Positions 1 to 10,700 of a stretch of 64,000 bases of DNA are shown piece by piece. Position numbers and translations under genes: made by a program. The notes beneath the pieces were generated by a model. The model was not told the origin of the DNA, did no database searches, and saw only the letters and a program-made list of their open reading frames with translations. The stretch is from Cololabis saira. Lineage: Eukaryota > Chordata > Actinopteri > Beloniformes > Belonidae. The stretch covers positions 1,284,501 through 1,348,500 of the forward strand of contig NC_084592.1 of the NCBI RefSeq assembly GCF_033807715.1, given 5' to 3'. Numbering within the stretch: position 1 is the stretch's first letter; each line of letters begins with the position of its first letter.

Positions 1-340
1 CTGTCATTTCATCAATGAATGTGGTTTTACTGCTATTTCAACATTTAGAGTCATCACCAGAAAAATAACACCAGAAAAATAACTTATTTGACAATTTTCA
101 CCTGTTTCAAGTAAATTTTCACTTGAAATAAGTAGAAAAATCTGCCAGTGGGACAAGATTTATCTTTTTTTGCTATTTTGTTGAAAGTAACTCAAAAGTA
201 ATACACAAGTAGTGTAACGCATTACAATTCAGATATAGTAATATTGTAATGTAACTAATTACTTTCAAATGACAGTAACTAGTAATATATAATGTATTAT
301 ATTTTGGATGTAACTTGCCCAACACTGCCGCCTACACACA
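1..340. repeat. Degenerate interspersed repeats at left edge
   Basis: No gene. Bases 1-150 belong to a repeat that also occurs at 32690-32930 and 40470-40640; shared marks are the segment around CATTTAGAGTCATCACCAG and the AAATCTGCCAGTGG motif. Bases 150-334 look like one end of a separate element that finishes with GTAACTTGCCCAACACTG, a terminus that resembles non-autonomous hAT ends common in fish. Both copies are cut by the window edge or by each other, so full borders are not visible. Confidence 0.55.
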
Positions 341-352
341 CGGAGCGCCGCC

Positions 353-353
<1 letters not shown>

Positions 354-399
<46 letters not shown>
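354..399. repeat. (AC)n microsatellite
   Basis: Uninterrupted AC dinucleotide run of about 45 bases. Confidence 0.95.
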
Positions 400-400
<1 letters not shown>

Positions 401-479
401 GCATACAAGTGTGGTATTTTAAAAAAAAGCGCGAGCAAAACTTCGTTTGATTGTGCTTTATTTAAGTTATTAGCCTACA

Positions 480-1020
480 TTAATCAAACCCATCGAAATC
501 TCCATCCTCCGTTTCTGCATTCATCCGAGCCTGATCAATGAGATCGGGAGAACTGATCAGCTGCGACGGGCAGAGCCCGCAGCTCTCTGGCCCCGCTGAT
601 AGCCGAGTCATTTTCCTGCCGTGCGGCCCCTCGGAAATGATGCCGGCTTTTGCAAAAGCCCGAACAACAGTCCAACCCAGCAGACACGTCAGCCCACGCA
701 TCTATTCTTTAACAATCCTTCGACAGTAAACGGCGGACCGCGCCGCCCGATCGGCAGCCGACGCATCGGCTACCGCCCGGGCGGTGGTTCCTCCGGTCTT
801 CGGGCCCGTCTCTGCGGCGCAGCTCCCCCGGGAGCAGCGTCTCCTTCTCGGTAGTCGCTCCGTCCGCTCCAGGCACCCCGCCACGGAGCCTACGCCGTAG
901 GCTCTGCGTCGGTGTAACGCGGAACCATAAATCAGCCTTTACAATAATACTATGGCCGCATTGCGTCATTGGGCGTGCGGTGCATTTAAAAATAAAAAAG
1001 ACGTTTATATCCACCTAATA
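480..1020. repeat. GC-rich transposon interior with half MITE
   Basis: No supported gene. The GC-rich part around 720-870 is the reverse complement of a segment inside the hAT element at 49606-50689 (shared GCAGCTCCC and CCGGAGGAACC blocks), so it is probably a fragment of the same or a related element. At 891-946 lies one arm of the palindromic MITE family whose hallmark is AACCATAAATCAGCCTT. Short open frames here are not gene-like. Confidence 0.5.
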
Positions 1021-1149
1021 GTCCTAAAAATACGGTAAAAAGCATTAGGGGACCGGAGAAAAATGTACCATGGAACTAAAGTGCAAAAACAACGATTGAC
1101 GTTGGACTGTTAATTGCAGCGGGACAATATTTGCAGCATCGGACAGAAA

Positions 1150-1345
1150 GCTTTAAACATCATTCTTCCCTTTGCGACTTCATATCTCTGCGAGAAGCTT
1201 TTCAGCTGTTGCTTCTTTAAAAACTAAGTACAGATCCCAGCTCAACATTGAGCATGATTTGAGAGTGGCAGTTTCCAGCCTGCAACCCCGTTTTGAAAGG
1301 ATGTTCAGTGCAAAACAGGCAACACTGCAGCCACTAGTAATGAAG
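1150..1345 (+). pseudogene. hAT-type transposase C-terminal remnant
   Basis: A short reading frame encodes residues similar to the C-terminal dimerisation region of hAT/ZBED-type transposases: a Leu-Pro-Phe-Ala-Thr-Ser-Tyr-Leu-Cys-Glu stretch, then SLKTKYRSQLNIEHDLRVAV and a run ending near KQATLQPL. The first part is in a different frame from the rest, with a one-base shift near 1193-1200, so the copy is dead. No upstream catalytic domain is visible. Recognition is from the family pattern, not from a search. Confidence 0.6.
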
Positions 1346-1389
1346 GGAAAGTTCACTTGTTTATGTTTTTGCAAATTAAGTTATGATAG

Positions 1390-3382
1390 TGTTGTGCAAC
1401 TCGGGTAGCTTGGCTGATCAGTTATCGAAGGCTTATTAATAATTTTATTCAAGAATTATTAATAATTAATAAAGTCGACTATTTATCAAATTGAATGACC
1501 AATATGATAAATAAAATCCTCGGGGCACCACCCTAGGCCTTAATCTAGGGAAATTGGATAACTAAACAGCAGAAAATCAGTCTCATATGATTTTTGAATT
1601 ATCCTGCAGAACAGCAAATCTTACTATATCTTACAGAATAACAATGAAGGCGTGATATCCGAACACTAGGCTCTGCTTAAACAAATCAATTTGTGACCAA
1701 ATCTTGCATGAAATAACAACAACCACTCATTAAAAATCAATCAGAATTTATTTACATACGGGTATCAAAGAAGATGTGAATGGATACCCAATAAATCCCG
1801 ATGGCAGAACTTAAGTATTATAAAACAATTAATTAACTAGAAAAACATCAATAGAAAAAAAATTACATGAAAGTTAAATGCATGGAATGGAAAAAAGAAT
1901 CAAAGCAATAACAAAGATGATAAAGAACATCTACGGTTTAAAACATTGTGGCTGCACAAAGATGGCTGCGGTGTTTAAAGACGGCAGAACTCTGGTATTT
2001 AAAGATGGACGCCCTCTTTAAGCCACGTGCAAATCTAGACCGGATGTTACTCCCGGTGTTTTAAACGTGACTACGGCAGAAAACAGCGCTTTAAAACATG
2101 AATGACTAGCAGAAAGTAGTGACTACAAATTAATGAAAACAGTCCTGATAATGATGCTGGTGTAATCTCAGCTCTGAACACAGATTTAGCTCTGTAACAC
2201 TCCCAGTTAAACTCATACACCCAGGTCTCAAAACCTCACGCCTCCTCGGGTCTCCGGGTGCCGATCAGGGGTTCCTGCCGGGTCTTTGGTCGGAGTCCGA
2301 TCCCAGAGAGTCCTCCCGCCTCTCCCGCTCCTCTTCCTGACTCTGGAATCACAAGAGGACGGGGGTACAGCTGAAGCAGCCGGCGCTCCAGCCCCGGTCC
2401 GGAGGCTATCACGTCGTCTCGGGGGCGCGCGGGGCCAGTCTACTTCTTCTGAGTGCTGGTGCCCGTCGGCCTGAGCGCGTGGCCCCGGGACGGGCGGCGG
2501 GATGCGTCTCGGTTCTGCGCGGGGCAGGCTGTCCACAGGTCCTTTCAGGTGAAGTTTAAGAGCAGAGAGAGAGGTTAGAACAGAGGAACGGGTCTCACCC
2601 TGGGCCGGGGCCGAGCTTCGAAGCGGCTTCCCCCCCCCTTTCCAGCTCCCAGGGACCGGGGATACGTGAAGCAGGACTCTGGATGAAAAGTTGAGACCGA
2701 GAGCTGATGGGGGCGGCTCTGCGCACCGCGGCTTCAACGGGCTGCAGGTCCAACGGAGCGGCCCGATGGGGCCTTACACCTCAGGAAGATGGGATCTTGG
2801 CCCAGAGCCAAAGGTGGAGCTGCTCAGGATGAGAGGGTGATCGGAAGAGAGCGAAAGGGAGCAGCAGCAGGGTTTTGATCCTACGCGCGCTGCGGTGACG
2901 TCATCGGTGCCTCGTTTGTGATTGGATGCGCGCCGCTTGTAGGCGCCGCCCCCCCCCACGCAAGGCATGCTGGGGGTTGTAGTTCATGGCAACGGAGGCC
3001 TGTTCAAAGAGGCACATTAAAGCGGGTTCCAGGCTGGGGGGGTTGCTGGTATTTAAGAAGCAGTACCATTTTGGAGGCCTGGTTTTCGGGCTCCGCTGTG
3101 TCCGGCTCCCCCCCAGGGGGTGTCGTAAATCCCCAGGGAGTCTGTTTCCCTGGCAGAAACTTTCCTTGCTTGCTTTGATCTGTTTTGACCCCCCCTCTAG
3201 GGGTCATAAACTTGCTATCTCGGGCTAGGCAGTGGGGGTCGCAAACGGACTATCTCGGCCGAGATCACCAGGAGGCACATTGCAGCCGATTTTCAGCTGA
3301 GCCGTTTCAAAGTTGAATATACACATTCACAAAGTGTTCATACATTTTATAAGTTCACATGGGCACATGGGCGAGCACAACA
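1390..3382. mobile_element. LTR-like element, about 2 kb, probable solo LTR
   Basis: The element starts TGTTGTGCAACTC and ends GAGCACAACA, so it has TG...CA ends with an 8-base terminal inverted match. It is flanked by the 4-base direct repeat ATAG (1386-1389 and 3383-3386). It has no credible coding sequence; the centre (2220-2760) is GC rich. A second copy lies in opposite orientation at 55054-59387 and shares the outer segments, the CAGCATGCCTTG-like segment and the TTTAAAGATGG-like segment. TG...CA ends plus a 4-base duplication fit a solo LTR, but no primer-binding site or internal region is seen, so a non-autonomous DNA element cannot be excluded. Confidence 0.6.
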
Positions 3383-3524
3383 ATAGCACAACTGCACTTT
3401 TATTTTCTCTTTTTGAACTTTGTGTTATTTGTTGTTTTTGATTTTGATTCAGTATCAAATATGACTGATATACTTGGTGCTAGTAATTTCAATACATTTA
3501 AAATAATTTGAAGTAATTCAAGAT

Positions 3525-5513
3525 TTTTGTTGGGGCGACGGAGGCAAGTGGGGCTTGAGAATCCCCACTTGTTCAAAGTGGGGAATGACGAAAAAAGTTT
3601 GAGATTAGAGTTTGGGTTAGAGCATGTTGTTGGGATTAAAGGGACAGCTCTACGTTGGTTTAAATCATATCTATCTGACAGGTTCCAGTTTGTTCATGTA
3701 CATGAGGTTTCTTCAGAACAGTCAAGGGTCTGTTATGGTGTTCCGGAGGGTTCAGTGCTAGGGCCAATCTTGTTCAGTTTATACATGCAGCCGTTGGGAA
3801 GTATAATCCAGAATCACGGCATACACTTTCATTGTTATGCTGATGATACGCAGCTCTATTTGTCTATGAAGCCGGATGAAACAGAACCGTTAGTTAAACT
3901 TCAGGCATGTCTTAGGGACATCAAGGACTGGATGTCCAGAAATTTCTTGCTTCTAAATTCAGATAAAATAGAGGTTATCATTCTTGGTCCAGAGCATTTT
4001 AGGAAGGGATTAGATGGTGTTGCGATGGCTTCCAGTGCAACTGTGAGAAACCTTGGTGTTGTTTTCGATCAGGATTTGTCATTTAAACCATATGTTAATC
4101 AGGTTTGTAAAATTTTTCCATCTCCGTAATATTGCAAAGATTAGGAAAATCCTCTCGCAGAGTTATGCAGAAAAACTAGTTCATGCGTTTGTATCTTCTA
4201 GACTAGATTACTGTAATGTGTTATTAGCAGGATGTCCAAGTAATTTGCTGAATAGGCTCCAGCTGATCCAAAATGCAGCAGCACGAGTACTGACAGGAAT
4301 CAGCAGGAGAGACCACGTCTCTCCAGTGTTAGCGTCGCTCCATTGGCTACCTGTAAAATTCAGAATCCAATTTAAAATTGTATTACTTGCCTATAATGCC
4401 CAAAACGGCTCAGCTCCACAGTATTTACAAGACCTGATAGTGCCTTATGTTCCTGGCAGAGCTCTCCGTTCTCGGAGTGCAGGTTTGCTCGTAGTTCCTA
4501 GAGTATCTAAATGTAGATTTGGAGGGCGGACGTTCTGCTATCAGGCACCATTACTATGGAACCAACTTCCAATCTGGGTTAAGGAGGCTGACACCACCTC
4601 CACCTTTAAAACTAAACTTAAAACCTTTCTGTTTAGTAAAGCCTATAGTTAGTGTTTAGTAAACATCTAGCTGGTGTTGGTAAATCTCTAGGTTGTGTAA
4701 ACTCTAGTGTGTTAAAGTCAGTAGTCATAGTTGCAGCTATAGAACAAGACTATAATAGTTAGTCTCAAATATAGCTTGGTGGTAGATATGCTGCTATAGG
4801 CCTATGCTGCAGGGGGGCACCGACATGATCCACTGGGCGGTGCCTCTCACCCTTCTTCTCCTCTCCCTTTCCCTTCCTCTCTTCTCCATTTCCATTTTTA
4901 TAATTGTCTCATAGCTATCGTTTTGTCCATCGCTCCTGTAGTTTCTTGTGCTGGCCCCCCCTTTTCTCTTTTTTGTGCATGTTTGCAGGCCGGAACCTTG
5001 GGAGCTGCGTTCTGGCCTGCGGTCCCGCCCCCCCCCCCCCCCATCCCCGGTCATCCCGTTGCTGCTTCCACCTGCCTACGTGGATGTATGCTGTGTGCTG
5101 CTGACGTCCCCCCCCCCCTCCGGTCATCCCGCTGTTGCTTCCGCCTGCCTGCTTCCCCCACTCTGGTCATCCCGCTGCTGCTTCCACATGACTGCTGTGT
5201 GCTGCTGACATCCCTGACTCCCCCAGTCTGGCCTTCGGCAGGAGGGTCCCCCCTTATGATCCAGGTCCTGCTCAAGGTTTCGTCCCTCCTAAAGGGGAGT
5301 TTTTCCTTGTCACTGTTTGGCTTAAGGCTTTTCTCCCACTATGGGAGTTTTTACCTGCCATTGTTTATGTAATAATTGCTCGGGGGATTATATTTATATT
5401 TATAATTATATTTATGTTTATGTTCATGTTCTGGATCTCTGGAAAGTGTCTAGAGACAACATCTGTTGTATTAGACGCTATATAAATAAAATTGAATTGA
5501 ATTAAATTAAATA
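3525..5513 (+). mobile_element. L2-like LINE, 5'-truncated, copy 1
   Basis: The copy has a reverse transcriptase region (about 3600-4652), a long GC-rich 3' UTR and the characteristic end GACGCTATATAAATAAAATTG followed by short TTGAA repeats. The same 3' end occurs at 7922-8200, 16236-16330 (reverse) and 52660-53068. The endonuclease domain is missing, so the copy cannot move by itself. Short tandem 3' tails are usual for L2/CR1-type LINEs. Confidence 0.85.
3602..4652 (+). pseudogene. L2-like reverse transcriptase, frameshifted
   Basis: The translation shows the RT core: [16 protein letters not shown], then the catalytic motif [12 protein letters not shown] at about 3826-3860, then LLNSDKIEVIILGP and the C-terminal region with [33 protein letters not shown] and [13 protein letters not shown], ending in a stop after KAYS. 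The frame is broken near 4110, where bases present in the sister copy at 16976-17875 are missing. The reader frame before the break is 3527-4129 and after it 4053-4652. The N-terminal RT part and the endonuclease are absent. Confidence 0.85.
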
Positions 5514-5529
5514 TTATAATAATAAAATT

Positions 5530-5598
5530 TGTTTTTTTTAATTGCATTACAGAAAATAAAGAACTTTATCACAATATTCTAATTTTCTGAGACAGTCC
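5530..5598 (-). repeat. Tc1-like terminal fragment
   Basis: On the minus strand this reads AGGACTGTCTCAGAAAATTA and onward, the same terminus as at 60292 and a known Tc1-like end in fish. Only the end is present; it runs into the TA microsatellite. Confidence 0.55.
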
Positions 5599-5599
5599 T

Positions 5600-5610
5600 G
5601 TGTGTGTGTG

Positions 5611-5677
<67 letters not shown>
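5600..5677. repeat. (TG)n/(TA)n microsatellite
   Basis: Short TG run followed by a TA run of about 60 bases. Confidence 0.95.
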
Positions 5678-5679
<2 letters not shown>

Positions 5680-6290
5680 TGCCTTGCGAAAGTATTTGCC
5701 CCCCTTGAACTTTGTGACCTTTTGCTACATTTGAGGCTTCAAACATAAAGATATAAAACTGTAATTTTTTGTGAAGAATCAACAACAAGTGGGACACAAT
5801 CATGAAGTGGAACGAAATTTAGTGGATATTTCAAACATTTTTAACAAATAAAAAACTGAAAAATTGGGTTTGCAAAATTATTCACCCCCTTTAAGTTAAT
5901 ACTTTGTAGCGCCACCTTTTGCTGCGATTACAGCTGTAAGTCGCTTGGGGTTTGTCTCCATCAGTTTTGCACATCGAGAGACTGAACTTTTTGCCCATTC
6001 TTCCTTGCAAAACAGCTGGAGCTCAGTGAGGTTGGATGGAGAGTGTTTGTGAACAGCAGTTTTCAGTTCTTTCCACAAATTCTCGATTGGATTCAGGTCT
6101 GGACTTTGACTTGGCCATTCTAACACCTGGATATGTTTTTTGTGAACCATTCCATTGTAGATTTTGCTTTATGTTTTGGATCATTGTCTTGTTGGAAGAC
6201 AAATCTCCGTCCCAGTCTCAGGTCTTTTGCAGACTCCATCAGGTTTTCTTCCAGAATGGTCCTGTATTTGGCTCCATCCATCCAGTAGAT
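5676..6290 (-). mobile_element. Tc1-like transposon, 3' half only
   Basis: The left boundary begins ACAGTGCCTTGCGAAAGTAT, a well-known terminus of vertebrate Tc1-like elements. The interior encodes the end of a transposase on the minus strand. The right side stops where the 56-base minisatellite begins, so the other inverted repeat and the transposase N-terminus are lost. Confidence 0.85.
5896..6150 (-). pseudogene. Tc1-like transposase C-terminal fragment
   Basis: 84 codons remain from a protein normally about 340 residues long. The diagnostic segment is [20 protein letters not shown], which carries the last catalytic acidic residue of the DDE triad in Tc1 transposases (the Glu of PIENLW). 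The HTH DNA-binding domains and the first two Asp residues are missing. It ends at its own stop codon after GGATKY. Confidence 0.85.
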
Positions 6291-6715
6291 GCGCTCTGGT
6301 CCGGGTTTTACGGTAATTTCGTCAACTAAACCAGTATGAAGTAGACGCGCTCTGCTCCGGGTTTTACGGCAATTTCGTCCACTAAACCAGTAGGAAGTAG
6401 ATGGGCTCTGCTCCGGGTTTTACGGTAATTTCGTCAACTAAACCAGTATGAAGTAGACGCGCTCTGCTCCGGGTTTTACGGTAATTTCGTCAACTAAACC
6501 AGTATGAAGTAGACGCGCTCTGCTTCGGGTTTTACGGTAATTTCGTCCACTAAACCAGTAGGAAGTAGATGCGCTCTGCTCCGGGTTTTACGGTAATTTC
6601 TGCTCCGGGTTTTACGGTAATTTCTGCTCCGGGTTTTACGGTAATTTCTGCTTCGGGGTTTACGGTAATTTCTGCTCCGGGGTTTACGGTAATTCCGTCC
6701 ACTACACCAGTAGGA
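6285..6715. repeat. Minisatellite against the gmppa 5' end (56-bp then 24-bp units)
   Basis: Five to six copies of a 56-base unit (GCTCTGCTCCGGGTTTTACG, then a variable TTCGTC and ACTAAACCAGTA part) are followed by about four copies of a 24-base core, TCTGCTCCGGGTTTTACGG and four more bases. The period is exact: the GTAGA motif recurs at 6341, 6397, 6453, 6509 and 6565. The last partial unit ends about 80 bases before the gmppa ATG, so the array lies in the promoter or 5' UTR. The 24-base unit has no in-frame stop in the gmppa frame. Confidence 0.9.
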
Positions 6716-6796
6716 AGTAAATCTCTGTTTGCTGAGCCGGTGCAGGCTGTTTGTTTATTTGACAGTTTTGTCTTAAAAACGCAGCAGAGCATCAAC

Positions 6797-6836
6797 ATGT
6801 TGAAGGCAGTGATTTTAATTGGGGGCCCGCAGAAAG
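6797..6836 (+). CDS. gmppa: gmppa exon 1
   Basis: Encodes residues 1-13 plus the first base of Gly14 ([13 protein letters not shown]). Donor is G|GTGAGA. This ATG matches the usual GMPPA start; an in-frame upstream ATG at 6569 exists but would add repeat-encoded residues. Confidence 0.95.
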
Positions 6837-7657
6837 GTGAGAATGAATTGCATCCTCGTTATGTTTGTAAAGCCAACAGTGTGTTGCTAAACTGAAGCTA
6901 AGTCGTTAAAAACTGGTCGTGCTGGTTTGTGACTGACGTGGCGTTAAAGAGCTCAGAAAAACAACCAAAGTTTAATACTGAATTCTTTAGCACAACAACA
7001 CTAACTGATAAGAGCTGTGATATCTACCTCCCTGTTGCCGTTTTTAAATAGACTAATTTTATCAGTAGGCTACTTATCAGAGGTTTCTAATGTTGGAACA
7101 AGTTCTCCAGTGTTATTGAATCTCTAATGTTTCGGACGCACTAAAACATCTCGCATACTGTTTTTGCTACTCATTACGGTGGATATATGGGATTTTGGAC
7201 GCAGCTTATGCTGAGAGTTTGCCTGTGTAACTTGCTGATGCTGCCCAAACTTGTAGTGACTGCAAATAATTTTCCATTTTTGAGCACATATACTTACAGT
7301 TTTGTGACTAACAAAGTGATGGGGTTCTCATTCGTTCCAGTGGACGGCAGTAGGTAGCGTCCTTATGATTTAGTTAATTCCAGACTTTAGTGATGCATAC
7401 AAAAGTTGGCAGTGATAAAGCATACATTTGTGGGTGGTGTTGTGCCAAGGGATTTTTTTATTCTAAAACCTGTGCAGTTTCTAAAAATTTTCGAAAAACA
7501 CTGTATCGAAGTAGCCTATCTGAGATCTAGGATGTTGGAATGGAAATGAGTCTAGTGAATAAACAATAAAATGTAAGGAAACCAATCTCGTTATGAATTC
7601 ATCAGGAAGAAATAAAACTTGACCAGATGGATTTGTTTTTTTTTCCTGTTTTTTTTG

Positions 7658-7738
<81 letters not shown>

Positions 7739-10700
7739 GGCTCAATGACGTGACGCCTATATTTTCTGAAAAACAGACTTTTTTTTATTCAAAAAAGGTT
7801 TAAATGCATTAAAAAAATACCACATATATGAACTACCTGTCCCACATATGGACTCACTGGAGTTTTACAAAAGTTACCGTACTAGTTATTTGGGATTTTG
7901 TTTGTTTTAAGCGTCAAAATGTGTGCTGTCGACGTCCCTGACTCCCCCAGTCTGGCCTTCGGCAGGAGGGTCCCCCCTTATGAGCCTGGTCCTGCTCAAG
8001 GTTTCTTCCCTCCTAAAGGGGAGTTTTTCCTTGCCACTGTTTGGCTTAAGGCTTTTCTCCCACTATGGGAGTTAATAATTGCTCGGGGGTTTATGTTTAT
8101 GTTTATGTTCATGTTCATGTTCTGGATCTCTGGAAAGCGTCTAGAGACAACATCTGTTGTATTAGACGCTATATAAATAAAATTGAATTGAATTGAATTG
8201 AAAATGTCATGTGGTGCAACCGTCCGACCACGACTCTTGTTTTGAAACTCTAAATGTAAACTCTAAGTTTGATCACTTTAAATGTTTTTAGATCAATCTT
8301 CTGCCCTATCTGTCATGATTTCCCAAGTGTCTTGTAGTGTGTAAGATTGCAACACATTTTTATTTATATTTCCATCATAATATACAAACAAAGTTTGACT
8401 GATGTCCATTTTATGAAATATCATGTGGCGCGACCATTAAGAAAAACAACCATTTTTGTACAATACTGAAAACTTGTAAAAAAAAAAAAGATGTCAAGGT
8501 GTTAAAAAAAAAAAATATATATTTTAATATGACTCATGGTTGCACCACATGACCTTTTTTAAGGCTAGTGCCAATTCATCTTGACAAAAAACTCTGAAAT
8601 CACTTAGTTTAAAATGTTTATATGAATTTATGTGTACACAACATTCTTAATGTTTGAACTACTGCAATAGATGTTCTTTTTTTATTATTTTAAAATTGAT
8701 CTGTTGAAAATCCTTATTCGTCATTGAACCATATATATAATTCCAAATAATTTACAGTAAAACAATGTAATTTATATTAGGTAATTATTAAGCTATTCAG
8801 TTAAATTCAATTTGTCTCAATCTAGATATTATGGAGTAGTGCTAATTTTGAAAAAAAAAAGTATTTATTTATTTTCGTCATGTGTTTCTGTGCTTTGTTG
8901 TTCATCAAAACCCTTTATTTGAAGTTTACACCCGTATATGTTTGACTGGTCTCTATCTGGCCTGTTTAAGACAGCATGCAAAGAGCCTTGCAGTCACAGC
9001 TCCATTGTTTACACCCGGGATTTAGGTTTAACACACTTGTATTCTATGTCTATTTTTGCATATTTTGATTTGTTTTTGCCGCTGCTGTAAGAAGGACATT
9101 TCATACAAACGGGATAAAAATCTTATCTCATGTTTGCAAGTTCCATTTCTTCCCAGGCACACGGTTCCGGCCTTTGTCATTCGAGGTGCCCAAGCCCTTG
9201 TTTCCAGTGGCTGGTGTCCCCATGCTGCAGCACCACATTGAAGCCTGTGCTAAGGTGAGTACTAATATCAATCATTTCATGCAGAGTACTTGTCTGCAGG
9301 GGGACCCAACGCTTGTGGGGGTCCCGGTGTAAAATACCTAGCCAAATATGTGTGCACATTGTAAAGCTCATTTTTTTCATTTTTCATTTTATTCTTTATT
9401 TCAGTCAAAAAAATAAAACAGATCAATACAAATACAAACACAAATGTTCATAAATTGTGAATGAAAAGGGAGCAGAAAGAAGAAGAATCTTATCTAATCT
9501 TCTCCTTTTTCCAAGAAATAAATTCACAAATAACAAATTAAAAATAAAAAAAAACAACCACTAAGTAAATAAAAAATTAAAATAAAATAAAATTACCGCC
9601 GTCTATATGTCAATCAAACTTAACTAACATATTTCATTATATTTACTTAACATACCGGCCTTAATTGTTCTTTTGAATGTAATGTTTGATTTGGATTCTT
9701 TGTTTTCTTTATTCAGATTGTTCCATAAACTGATTCCTTTCACAGAAACACAACGTTCCATCAATTTAGTCCTGAATCTTGTTTTTTTTTTTAAATCTCT
9801 GTTCCTTTTAAGTTAAACTTGCTTTCTCTTGTTTCAAATCTTTTCTGAATGTTGATTGGTAAAGTTTATTTATGAGCTTTAAACATAATTTGCAGAATAC
9901 TATAGTCTACTAGTTCATGAAATTTCAACAATTTTAACTGAAGGAATAATGGATTTGTTGGATCTCTATATCGTTTTCTACTGATTATTCTCATTGCTCT
10001 TTTTTGCTAAATGAAAATTGACTGAATATAAATGTTTTACAGGCATTTCCCCAAACTTCAACACAGTAGGTCAGATATGGAACAATCAGAGTGTTATATA
10101 AAATGTACAATGCTTTGTTGTCCAATGAATCCTTTACTTTGTGTAACAGAGCAATTGTTTTTGATATTACTTTTAATATAGCTCCACTGTGGCAACCCTC
10201 AATCATGCCAGTGATGTTGCTGAAATGTGATTTCTTTTAGTTGACTCGTACTAATATGCTATGGAAATTAAATTAAATAAATAAATACATCATTAATTAA
10301 TTAAAATGGGAATGAAACGTATCATTCATTCATTAAATGTGTCATTAATTAATTAAAATTTTAATTAAATATGTCATTAATGGATTTTAATTAAATCAAT
10401 TAATTAAAATACAATTCGTTTTAAGTACAAAAATATATTTAATTATTTCAGTATTTAATTAATTAATGACACATTTAATTAATGATTTCGTGTTGCTGCG
10501 TGTGAATCATGAAATGTCAAACTGTCAGTTTGACAATTTTGGCACTAAAAATCCTCCATAATATGCAGTGGTAGAAAGTACCGTATTTTCTGGACTATAA
10601 GCCGCACCTGCATACAAGCCGCATCCGCTCTATTTAAAAAGAAAAGATATGCAAGCCGCAGATATTTATGTTGTTACATTAGATATTTACTACATGTACA

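Noticed and set aside
2228..2737. 169-codon GC-rich frame on the minus strand
   Set aside because: Lies in the LTR-like element, shows no domain, and the frame is not kept in the second copy.
3602..4652. Reverse transcriptase as part of a retron or defence system
   Set aside because: The domain order, FHCYADD context and 3' tail show an L2-like LINE in a vertebrate genome.
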